DNA of 64,000 nt. Origin: Motiliproteus sp965230185 (GTDB lineage Bacteria > Pseudomonadota > Gammaproteobacteria > Pseudomonadales > Balneatricaceae). The first letter of the stretch is position 1. Each line of letters opens with the position of its first letter. The stretch spans positions 4,588,001-4,652,000 of the forward strand of contig OZ245995.1 of assembly GCA_965230185.1 (NCBI GenBank), in the 5' to 3' direction. Under the pieces are notes generated by a model. The model searched no databases. It was not told where the DNA came from and saw nothing but the letters and a program-made list of their open reading frames with translations. The position numbers and the translations under genes are program-made. This document shows positions 53,453-60,597 of this stretch, in pieces.

Positions 53453-54820
53453 TCAGTCCCTGAACAGCTGCCTGTTAAGCTCCGGATTGAAGTAGTTCTT
53501 GCGCTTTATCCAGATAAACCCGTCCCCTTTGGAGATAATGGCGACATCGACCGGGCCACCGACCGTTTCCGCATGAGTCGACATCCGCTTGCGTACCGAG
53601 GTCAGGGTGACCAGGGATTCAGCCAGATGGGCCAGTTCGTCCTTGGGAAGAAAAGCGACGGCATCGACGATGGGATCGATGTGTTTTTTGCGGGCGTAGT
53701 CCATCAACCGGGTTTCAATTTCAGTCTGGCCGGCGCCGGCAAGCTGCTCGGTGGCGGCGACAATTTCCTCAACCACCTCCGACTTCAACCCCTTCCCCTG
53801 CAGAAATTCCGCCAGCTGCCGGGATTGGGTGCGAGCGCTCTCCGTCAGACACCCGCTGATATTATTCATAAATCCCGGATCGATACCCTGGATAAAGGTA
53901 TAGATCTCATCCCCCTGAGCGAAGGGAGTCACCAGCGCCCGATGCTCATCGTTGATTCGTGAGACTTCATAGCCACCGTACTTCAGACGTCCGAACAGAA
54001 AGCCTTCGAAGTTGCAGCGAACCATAACCGGGTACAGTTGCTGCTCACCAAAACCAGCGATAACGATGCCTGAGTCATTCTGAGAAAAGAAGTAGTTACG
54101 AGAAACCGCGTCGCAGACCAGCGCCAGGATCTTCTTTTTCTGAGCGGGCGATATGGGTAGTGAGGTAAATATATCCTCCCAGAGCTGATCAACCCATTGA
54201 GCATTAAACGCGAGCATCTCAGCGGCCTGATGCCCCTGCATGTAATCCAGTTGTTCAAGCTTATCCAGATGGCCACTGAGCAGGCTGATGGTCTCATCGA
54301 CCTTTTTACGAAACTTTGCGATATCCTCCTTGCTGACAGGCGGCTCCCCACTCTGTCCTTCGGACTGTGATGCTGCCGGTTCCTGCGGGTTATCGGAGCC
54401 GGCTGGTGGTTGCTGCGCCGGGTTCGCGGTTTCTGCCAGGGATAGCAGCAGACGCTCTTTGAAGTAGCCCAGAAACTTCGCAACATGCCACTGTTCGACA
54501 AAATTCAGCTGCTGGCCCTTTCGCTGGTCCAGCGAGCGCAGATAGTCGATGAAACCACTGGCGTAGTCTTCCAGCAACGCTTCGCTCCGGTCACCCGTTT
54601 TTTTGCGATACTCCTTGATCATGGTTTCCCAGGGAATACGCATAAAGCTGGCAGAACCGTAGATCATAATCGCCACCGGATGATGGCTGGATAACTTAAA
54701 GAGCTTGTCCACGGAGTTGAAAATCTTCGGACTCTGTTGGGAGGAGACACTGATGGTCACGGCGCTGTCCGCCGCCAGCGCCACCGCGTGCTTGTTCATG
54801 ATCGAAACTTCCGTCGTCAT
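53453..54820 (-). CDS. Proteasome-like Ntn-hydrolase with helical insertion, uncharacterised
   Basis: The 455-residue protein begins M-TTEVSIMNKHAVALAADS. Counting Thr2 as position 1, this aligns without gaps to proteasome beta subunits, with Asp18 at catalytic position 17. DKLFKL (38-43) then matches the KKLFQI segment holding Lys33 (here Lys39, after a ~6-residue insertion), and MIYGSASFM matches the Gly47 turn. Residues ~75-245 look helical, with a Pro/Gln/Ser-rich stretch at 130-162; GIVIAGFGEQQLYPVM (251-266) resembles a later sandwich strand of the fold. After removal of fMet, Thr2 would be the nucleophile. AGGA lies 7 bases before the ATG, and the start is fixed by the motif. There is no HslU, ClpX or Mpa-like partner here. 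It is neither HslV (~175 residues) nor Anbu (~245). Fold confidence is fair; activity is inferred. Confidence 0.75.
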   Translation of the reverse strand: MTTEVSIMNKHAVALAADSAVTISVSSQQSPKIFNSVDKLFKLSSHHPVAIMIYGSASFMRIPWETMIKEYRKKTGDRSEALLEDYASGFIDYLRSLDQRKGQQLNFVEQWHVAKFLGYFKERLLLSLAETANPAQQPPAGSDNPQEPAASQSEGQSGEPPVSKEDIAKFRKKVDETISLLSGHLDKLEQLDYMQGHQAAEMLAFNAQWVDQLWEDIFTSLPISPAQKKKILALVCDAVSRNYFFSQNDSGIVIAGFGEQQLYPVMVRCNFEGFLFGRLKYGGYEVSRINDEHRALVTPFAQGDEIYTFIQGIDPGFMNNISGCLTESARTQSRQLAEFLQGKGLKSEVVEEIVAATEQLAGAGQTEIETRLMDYARKKHIDPIVDAVAFLPKDELAHLAESLVTLTSVRKRMSTHAETVGGPVDVAIISKGDGFIWIKRKNYFNPELNRQLFRD

Positions 54821-55258
54821 CGCTCAATCCTGTGTTTGCTACTGATGCTGATCGGTCTGTTCCGATACGCTCACTGAAGTTTAGACTTATTATTCCCCTC
54901 TTCGCCGCCGACTGAGGGGCGGTTTAAGCGCCGCTACAGCGCAGATAGCGTGCTACGATGTAGCTGATGCGAATTGAGACACAACCGACCAGCCGTTAAC
55001 TCTGTTTGTCCGGCAATCAGATACACCATCCGAGCCCGGCGGAAAATCAGCAATAGCCATCGTCTCCTCTGCCCTCTGACACTGCGCCAGCCATTGCAAC
55101 CGCGGCTACCTGCATACCAGCTGAGTCTGTAACAACCTGTCGATGGTTTTCTCTACTAAACTGACCTGAGTGCATCAGTCACCGGCGTGTAACATCGGAA
55201 ACGATACCCCGATACTCCGTTCCCCCCTGTCCTCAGCACAATGAAAAAGGATTAGTCC
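54821..55258. other. Divergent intergenic region (438 bp)
   Basis: This spacer separates the proteasome-like gene (leftward) from the metallo-hydrolase gene (rightward). I see no reading frame with a ribosome site, no tRNA and no clear terminator. AAGGATTAG before 55259 is the ribosome site of the right-hand gene. Promoters for both genes must lie here but none stands out. Confidence 0.45.
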
Positions 55259-56158
55259 ATGTATGGTAAGAAGCTACGCTGGTTTACCTTCGCAATCCTG
55301 CTCACCACCCTGCCGGCACTGGCCGAGCATCATGGTAAGTCACCTTCATTTACCTCAACCCGTCTCACGGACAATATTTCCATGCTGCAGGGGCGGGGTG
55401 GAAATCTGGCGGTGCTTACCGGTGCTCAGGGTACCCTGCTGGTGGACGATGATTTCGAGGTTATGTCTGATGCATTGAAGAAGCAGCTGAACCATTTTGG
55501 CGGGCTGGAAAAGCTGACCTATGTGATCAACACCCACTGGCACGGAGACCACACTCAGGGCAACTTTGCACTGGGACCCCACGCTCAGATCGTGGCTCAC
55601 GATAACGTCCGGGCACGATTACTGACGCGACAGGAGATCAAACTTTTCGGCATGGTATCAGAACCTTATCCGGAATCTGCGCTACCAGTCATCACCTATC
55701 GGCAGGCATTGACTCTGTATATCAACGGTGAGGAGGTCAATGTCGTTCATTATGCCAACGGCCATACCGACGGAGACTCAGTCGTGTTTTTTAAGAACGC
55801 CAATGTGGTGCATATGGGCGATCACTTTTTCTCCGGGTTCTTCCCTTTTGTCGATATTGGCTCGGGTGGTAATGTGCTGACCATGGCTGCTAATATCGCA
55901 GCGGTGCTTGAGCAGATCGACGACAACACAAAGATTATTCCCGGTCACGGTCCGCTGTCAGCGAAGGCCGATTTGCAGAATTTTCACGATATGTTGCTGG
56001 GTACCGCCGCTGAAGTTAAAGCGATGAAGGACAAGGGGATGAGCCAGGAACAGGCTCAGAAAACGGGGCTCTCCGAGCGCTGGGATACCTGGACCGGTGG
56101 TTTTATGAAAACACCGGTGTGGATCGGGATCGTTTATCAGAGTCTCCAGCATCCCTGA
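55259..56158 (+). CDS. Secreted metallo-beta-lactamase-fold hydrolase
   Basis: The 299-residue protein has a Sec signal peptide ending in ALA around residue 22. The mature part is a metallo-beta-lactamase fold with the zinc motif His93-x-His95-x-Asp97-His98 (HWHGDH), His168 in GHTDGDS, the bridging Asp in HMGDHFF, and the last His in PGHGP. The set is complete, so a two-metal hydrolase is expected. Sequence style is that of the periplasmic 'MBL-fold hydrolase' group often near sulfur or quinoprotein genes, not of true beta-lactamases. The substrate is unknown. It appears to be monocistronic. Confidence 0.88.
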   Translation: MYGKKLRWFTFAILLTTLPALAEHHGKSPSFTSTRLTDNISMLQGRGGNLAVLTGAQGTLLVDDDFEVMSDALKKQLNHFGGLEKLTYVINTHWHGDHTQGNFALGPHAQIVAHDNVRARLLTRQEIKLFGMVSEPYPESALPVITYRQALTLYINGEEVNVVHYANGHTDGDSVVFFKNANVVHMGDHFFSGFFPFVDIGSGGNVLTMAANIAAVLEQIDDNTKIIPGHGPLSAKADLQNFHDMLLGTAAEVKAMKDKGMSQEQAQKTGLSERWDTWTGGFMKTPVWIGIVYQSLQHP

Positions 56159-56241
56159 AGACAGTCCCCCTGTTGCACCGATCTGCCGACCAGTAGCTCA
56201 TTGCACCGTCATAGGAGGATACAAACGCCTCCGTTTGTATC

Positions 56242-57855
56242 TCAACTGACCGCATGTAGCCGGCTGGTCCTGTCTCTGTGCAATCGCTCTTCGATTCCCC
56301 CCTCTCTGAATTGCCATGTTCGGGTTACGCTGAGTGGATTCAGATGCTCAGGCGCCACCAGTAGCAGAGTTACCGAGGATTGTTCTGAAAGCTGACGTAA
56401 CGCACTGATGGCGGAACTGTCGGTGATAAAAGCCGGATCATCGACAATCAGCAGTCCCGGATCACGGACCAGCGCGCGGGCCAGGCTTATCCGTGCGCGA
56501 AGACCATCCGGCAGCCCCTGACCCAGTTCCGCTACCGGCTGAGTCAGTTCAGCTTCGGTAAGTCTGACCAGATGACAGATTTCCATCAGCCGTTCTTCCT
56601 CAAGGCGCGAATTGCCGTAACGGATATTGGACTCAACGCTGCCGCGCAACAGCGGGAGCTGCGGACTGAGCAGAATCACCCGCCGGTGATACTGATGATC
56701 CGACAGCCGGTCAGACTCCCGGTTTGCCAGCCGCAGCGAGCCCTCATAACCGCGACAGGGCGATGCAAGCAACGAAGCCAGGGAGCTCTTACCGGAACCG
56801 GAGGGGCCGCACAGCAGCACAGTTTCTCCAGCCCTGGCGCGGGCATTCAGGTCATCGAAGCGGTCGGCGATCGTCAGCTGCCTGAAGCGGACTGCAAGGG
56901 CTCCGCGCCCGGGCAGTTTCAGCGGGCTGGCCGGGACCGGATCAACGGTCTGGCGCAACAGCCTTTCCAGTCGCTCCCGGCCGACGTAGAACGCCAGGAA
57001 ACCGTCCCAGGAGAGCGCCATATCCCTCAGCGAACTGAACATCAACCCCAGTATCAGCATGACCGGAGCCAGATCCCCCCTGATATCGGTCTGCGGCCAG
57101 ACCACCGCGATCAGCAGCCCGGCTACAGTAAGCGGAAATATCAGTTCGGTTGTCATCCTCAGGGCGGAACCGGGGATTCGCTGCCGAACAGCGGCCTCGG
57201 TCAGCCGACTGCTGCTGCGCCTTAAACGGCGTTTCTCCCGACCGGACTGGTTGAACTGGCGCACAGTCAGCCGGGCCATCAGACGCTCCCCGATATGACC
57301 GCTCAGCCGACCACGACTGCGCCGGGCTTCGCGAATACGAACAACGATCAGCGGGCTCAGCGACAGGGCCACCAGTAGCGAGGCCAGAACTGCGGCGACT
57401 ACCACCGGAGTTACCCCGGGCCAGTTCAGGTGGATCGCGATGGCTAATCCGAGCAGCGACAGCAGCGCGGACAAGAACCGTGCAGCTCCTCTTCCGGCCC
57501 AGTTTTTCAGGCTGCTGATATCGGTGATCAGCCGCGTCATAGTCACGCCGGCCCTGCGCAGTGCTCCAGGCTGGCCGGTCGTGCTCAGCACCTGCTCAAA
57601 GAGCAGGCTGCGAGCGTCGCTGATATAACGCTGACCAACCTGTTCGGCCAGAGCCAGTTCGCTGATGCTCAGCAGGAATCGACAACAGCCGGCGATCACC
57701 AGAGCGGTGATCAATCCGGGGTCAGCGGACGAACGCCAGGCGGTTCCGATCAGTATCGCGATAACATATGCAGTTATTGCCTGACCGCATCCGATCAGCA
57801 TCAGGCCGGCGACCAGCCGGTAGCGACCGGCGGCCAGAATTCCCGGCAGTTTCAC
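56242..57855 (-). CDS. ABC exporter half-transporter with degenerate ATPase motifs
   Basis: This 537-residue protein has an N-terminal membrane domain (~1-295, about five to six helices) and a C-terminal ATPase domain, the layout of an ABC exporter half-transporter. Walker A is intact (GPSGSGKS, 350-357) and Gln399 is the Q-loop. The signature is LPDGL (448-452) instead of LSGGQ, the Walker B catalytic Glu is replaced by Asp473 (LLIVDDP), and the switch His is displaced or missing (LLLVAPEH). Such sites usually hydrolyse ATP poorly, so it may act with an intact partner, as CydC-type halves do. It overlaps the upstream P-loop gene by 4 bases (ATGA), so the two act together. The substrate is unknown. 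Confidence 0.8.
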   Translation of the reverse strand: MKLPGILAAGRYRLVAGLMLIGCGQAITAYVIAILIGTAWRSSADPGLITALVIAGCCRFLLSISELALAEQVGQRYISDARSLLFEQVLSTTGQPGALRRAGVTMTRLITDISSLKNWAGRGAARFLSALLSLLGLAIAIHLNWPGVTPVVVAAVLASLLVALSLSPLIVVRIREARRSRGRLSGHIGERLMARLTVRQFNQSGREKRRLRRSSSRLTEAAVRQRIPGSALRMTTELIFPLTVAGLLIAVVWPQTDIRGDLAPVMLILGLMFSSLRDMALSWDGFLAFYVGRERLERLLRQTVDPVPASPLKLPGRGALAVRFRQLTIADRFDDLNARARAGETVLLCGPSGSGKSSLASLLASPCRGYEGSLRLANRESDRLSDHQYHRRVILLSPQLPLLRGSVESNIRYGNSRLEEERLMEICHLVRLTEAELTQPVAELGQGLPDGLRARISLARALVRDPGLLIVDDPAFITDSSAISALRQLSEQSSVTLLLVAPEHLNPLSVTRTWQFREGGIEERLHRDRTSRLHAVS

Positions 57856-58910
57856 TGGTTAACCGCCTGATTGCACCTGGCGATCGGGCTGGTCAGCAGT
57901 CCGAGGGCTACTTTCTCATCCTCCAGCTGGCGAATGTCCCAGGTCGGCACATCGGTAAAGAGGCCGGCTTCCTGCATTGCCAGAGGGGAACGGGAAATCT
58001 GGCCGCTCAGTCCCCTGACGTCATAGCCCAGTTCCTGCAGCCAGCGAATACCATTTTCCGCCCCCATCGCCTCGGCAGCTGCGAAGACTATATGAGGGAA
58101 GCGAAGCCTGAAGGTCTCGGATTCCAGCAGCATGCGGGTTTCACTCTGGTAGAGGCCATCTGCGATCTCGATCACCAGGCTGTCACAGCCACGAGCAACA
58201 AACTCCGGCAACAGCCGTTGATAGATGCTGTGCAGGTCCGTGAGACTGCTTCTGTAGGTGGACGGAAAACCGGCATCGGTGAAATCCATCACGCAATGGG
58301 CCCCGGCATCGTTCATCAGCCAGAGGTCTCCACCCGCGCCCGTGCCTGTCAGTTTCATACCGCCGACACGATACCCCGCCCGACTCAGGCCATGAATGAT
58401 TCTGGCAGCGGTGGTGGTTTTACCCGCATTCATACTGGTGCCGGCCACAACCACCGAGGGCAGCTCTTCATCAGGACCAGTAGAGGTCAGGGCGAAATCA
58501 TGGATGTTGATCGGTTGCCGGAAATGATCACCGATAATACCGATGGGAGTGACACTGGTGGGGCGACTGATGCGACCATGCCAGCTCAGCGCCCGGGCAG
58601 CGATACCACCCGCCGCGACCATATGGCAGGGACCCATATCGACCGGGACCTCTGCCTCAAACTGGTCCGGGGCATATCGATTGCCATAGGCGAGAATTAT
58701 TTCATCACCGGGAAACAGATGTGCTCGCCGGCCATCAACGCGCTCTATTCGCTTGTGATGTCCGAGGCGATCAACGCGGGCCAGCACCAGATTTCCCGGT
58801 TCCGGGCGGACCTGGTCGGACAGAATAGTCCGCATACTGGCCGCCGGGACTCGACGAGTGGTGAATGCAGGGGTGGCTTTAGAAATACGGAAATGTTCCT
58901 GAGTGCTCAT
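57852..58910 (-). CDS. P-loop NTPase of unknown function (DUF1611-like)
   Basis: The start at 58910 has AGGAG 5 bases upstream and gives 352 residues; 87 further open codons upstream are unlikely to be translated. The N-terminal ~145 residues look like a beta-rich domain (LARVDRLGHHKRIE, FPGDEIILAYGNRYAPDQFE). The C-terminal part is a P-loop domain with GTSMNAGKTT (157-166), followed by MKLTGTGAGGDLW and a Walker B-like LVIEIADG. The P-loop style resembles DUF1611 and dethiobiotin-synthetase-like enzymes, suggesting ATP-dependent ligase or kinase chemistry, but no reaction can be assigned. It is the first gene of an operon with the degenerate ABC transporter. Confidence 0.75.
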   Translation of the reverse strand: MSTQEHFRISKATPAFTTRRVPAASMRTILSDQVRPEPGNLVLARVDRLGHHKRIERVDGRRAHLFPGDEIILAYGNRYAPDQFEAEVPVDMGPCHMVAAGGIAARALSWHGRISRPTSVTPIGIIGDHFRQPINIHDFALTSTGPDEELPSVVVAGTSMNAGKTTTAARIIHGLSRAGYRVGGMKLTGTGAGGDLWLMNDAGAHCVMDFTDAGFPSTYRSSLTDLHSIYQRLLPEFVARGCDSLVIEIADGLYQSETRMLLESETFRLRFPHIVFAAAEAMGAENGIRWLQELGYDVRGLSGQISRSPLAMQEAGLFTDVPTWDIRQLEDEKVALGLLTSPIARCNQAVNQ

Positions 58911-58968
58911 AGTGGCTCCTGAGAATGCAGTGTTGAGAGTTGATGGGAGCCAGTCTGATATAGTCCTG

Positions 58969-58996
58969 CTGACAGAACCCTTATATGATCTGTCAG
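58969..58996. repeat. Inverted repeat in a divergent promoter region
   Basis: CTGACAGA (58969-58976) and TCTGTCAG (58989-58996) form a perfect 8-bp inverted repeat with a 12-bp AT-rich centre. It lies between the divergent P-loop/ABC operon and the PepSY-like/two-component operon. The geometry fits a dimeric regulator site controlling one or both units. Confidence 0.6.
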
Positions 58997-59029
58997 GTTT
59001 TCGTAAGGTTGCCTGAGTAGCCTTATAAA
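58996..59029 (+). promoter_or_regulatory. PhoP-like direct repeat ahead of a -10 element
   Basis: GGTTTT (58996-59001) and GGTTGC (59007-59012) are separated by 5 bp, giving the 11-bp period of OmpR/PhoP-family sites. A TATAAA -10 (59024-59029) begins 11 bp after the second half, where a -35 would otherwise be; no good -35 exists. This is the architecture of PhoP-activated promoters. It lies ahead of the acidic protein gene whose operon encodes a PhoP-like regulator, so autoregulation is plausible. Confidence 0.5.
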
Positions 59030-59121
59030 TTGCCCCGAAGCTCTGAGTGCCGGTATCGACTGAAACACAGAACCCGGACTCAGAATTCCGCTGGCGGCCC
59101 GACAACACCGAAAGAACTTCT

Positions 59122-59898
59122 ATGAACAGACCGACGCTCCGCTGGTCAGCCCTCCTGCTGGCCGGTGCCATAACCGCGCCCGATCCGGCCCTTGCCCGGG
59201 ACGCCCAGTGCCCCGTTCAGCAGGTTGAACCGGCTCGCGGCTTCTATCGTTTTCTCGATAACGTAAAGAAAACCCTGGAGTCGGGTGATGAACTGATTCG
59301 GGTGCAGGCCTCCTCGGCAGCGTTCGATAACCGCTGTGTCCAGGTCTATGAACTTAAGGTGCTGCGAGCAGATGGCACGGTTATCAAACTGATCTACAGC
59401 GCAGAAAACCTTCGCTTTCTCGCCGCTGAACTCCCTTCAACTCTGGCCGGGATGGTTCCTGATGAGGATCCAGCCGACGAGGAAACGTTCGATCCGGCAA
59501 TTTTCGAAAAGAACGGAGAAGGCTCCGATGACGGGGATGACGACGATGGCGGTGACGACGGCGAAGGCGGCGACGGTGACGACGGAGATGGCGGCGATGG
59601 AGATGGCGGCGACGGAGATGGCGGCGACGGAGATGGCGGCGACGGAGATGGCGGCGACGGAGATGGCGGCGACGGAGATGGCGGCGACGGAGATGGCGGC
59701 GATGGAGATGGAGATGGCGGCGACGGAGATGGCGGCGATGGAGATGGCGGCGATGGAGATGGCGGCGATGGAGATGGCGGCGACGGAGATGGCGGCGACG
59801 GAGATGGCGGCGATGGAGATGGCGGCGATGGAGATGGCGGCGACGGAGATGGCGATGGCGGCGATGGCGGCGATGGCGACGGCGGCGGCGATGACTGA
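59122..59898 (+). CDS. Secreted PepSY-like protein with Gly/Asp-rich repeat tail
   Basis: The 258-residue protein has a signal peptide (cleavage near ALA, residue ~26). Residues ~45-105 resemble one PepSY unit (YELKVLRADGTVIKLIYSAENLRFL). From about residue 135 to the end, the chain is almost only Gly and Asp, built from GGDGD units coded by a 15-bp tandem repeat. The tail is extremely acidic and should bind divalent cations such as Ca2+ or Mg2+. The ATG at 59122 starts the signal peptide directly, though its ribosome site is weak. It lies 39 bp upstream of a response regulator and kinase, so it may tune the signal they sense, as PepSY proteins next to PhoPQ-like systems may do. Function is inferred. 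Confidence 0.8.
   Translation: MNRPTLRWSALLLAGAITAPDPALARDAQCPVQQVEPARGFYRFLDNVKKTLESGDELIRVQASSAAFDNRCVQVYELKVLRADGTVIKLIYSAENLRFLAAELPSTLAGMVPDEDPADEETFDPAIFEKNGEGSDDGDDDDGGDDGEGGDGDDGDGGDGDGGDGDGGDGDGGDGDGGDGDGGDGDGGDGDGGDGDGDGGDGDGGDGDGGDGDGGDGDGGDGDGGDGDGGDGDGGDGDGGDGDGDGGDGGDGDGGGDD
59590..59850 (+). repeat. 15-bp minisatellite inside the acidic protein gene
   Basis: The unit GGCGGCGAYGGAGAT occurs eight times in a row at 59590-59709 and nine times at 59716-59850, the two runs being separated by one extra GGAGAT. Units differ only at one silent position (GAC or GAT). The unit length is a multiple of three, so gain or loss of copies keeps the reading frame and changes only the length of the Gly/Asp tail. 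Confidence 0.97.
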
Positions 59899-59937
59899 GG
59901 CCGAGCCGGTCACTGTAAATCGGGGGAGTTTCTGCTT

Positions 59938-60597
59938 ATGAGAGCGCTGGTGGTAGAGGATGATCCGGCAGGCGCCGAACAGCTGCGCCAGGCACTGACA
60001 GATCATGGATTTGCAGTCGATATCGCCAGCAACGGTCGGGACGGGTGGTTTCTGGGTGATACCGAATCCTACGATATCGCCATACTGGATCTGGGTCTGC
60101 CCGAGCGTGACGGTCTCAGCATTCTGAGTGACTGGCGCCAGGCCGGCAACAACATGCTGGTGCTGGTACTGACCGCCAGAGACACCTGGCGGGAGAAGGT
60201 TTCCGGACTCAGAGCCGGTGCCGATGATTACCTGGTCAAACCTTATGAGACGGAAGAGTTGCTGGCACGAGTGGAGGCACTTGTTCGCAGGGCCGGAGGG
60301 CATAGTAGTCCGGTAATTAAATGCGGTGCGCTGGAACTTGACCCCGCCAGTCAGCGCATCACCCGGGAGGGCCGTTATGTGGTGCTGTCGGCACTTGAGT
60401 ACCGACTGGTCGCCTACCTGATGTATCACCAGCAGGAGGTGGTCTCCAAATCGACACTGACGGAGCATCTCTATGATCAGGATTTTGATCACGATTCAAA
60501 CGTCATTGAGGTACTGGTCAATCGGGTGCGTAAAAAACTGGGCAGTGATTACATCAGGACTCGCCGTGGACAGGGTTATCAGTTAAATGCTGGCTGA
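59938..60597 (+). CDS. OmpR/PhoP-family response regulator
   Basis: This 219-residue protein has a receiver domain (1-115) with phosphoacceptor Asp51, acidic Asp8/Asp9, Thr79 and Lys101, and a winged-helix DNA-binding domain (~125-215) ending RRGQGYQL. Its style (FLGDTESYD, LYDQDFDHDSNVIEVLVNR) is that of PhoP and the rhizobial FeuP group. It lies 39 bp after the acidic PepSY-like gene and overlaps the kinase gene by 11 bases. It probably binds the 11-bp direct repeat ahead of the operon. Confidence 0.95.
   Translation: MRALVVEDDPAGAEQLRQALTDHGFAVDIASNGRDGWFLGDTESYDIAILDLGLPERDGLSILSDWRQAGNNMLVLVLTARDTWREKVSGLRAGADDYLVKPYETEELLARVEALVRRAGGHSSPVIKCGALELDPASQRITREGRYVVLSALEYRLVAYLMYHQQEVVSKSTLTEHLYDQDFDHDSNVIEVLVNRVRKKLGSDYIRTRRGQGYQLNAG

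Noticed and set aside
59590..59850. Repeat as a CRISPR array
   Set aside because: The 15-bp units are directly adjacent without spacers and lie inside a coding region; no cas gene is present.
59462..59941. 159-codon plus-strand frame of MAATE/MAAME units
   Set aside because: It is the alternative frame of the same repeat; the frame with a signal peptide and PepSY-like domain is the real one.
59437..60492. 351-codon minus-strand frame across the minisatellite
   Set aside because: The 15-bp repeat contains no stop codon in this frame, which yields a false run of AAISVAAIS units; the rest is antisense of the response regulator.
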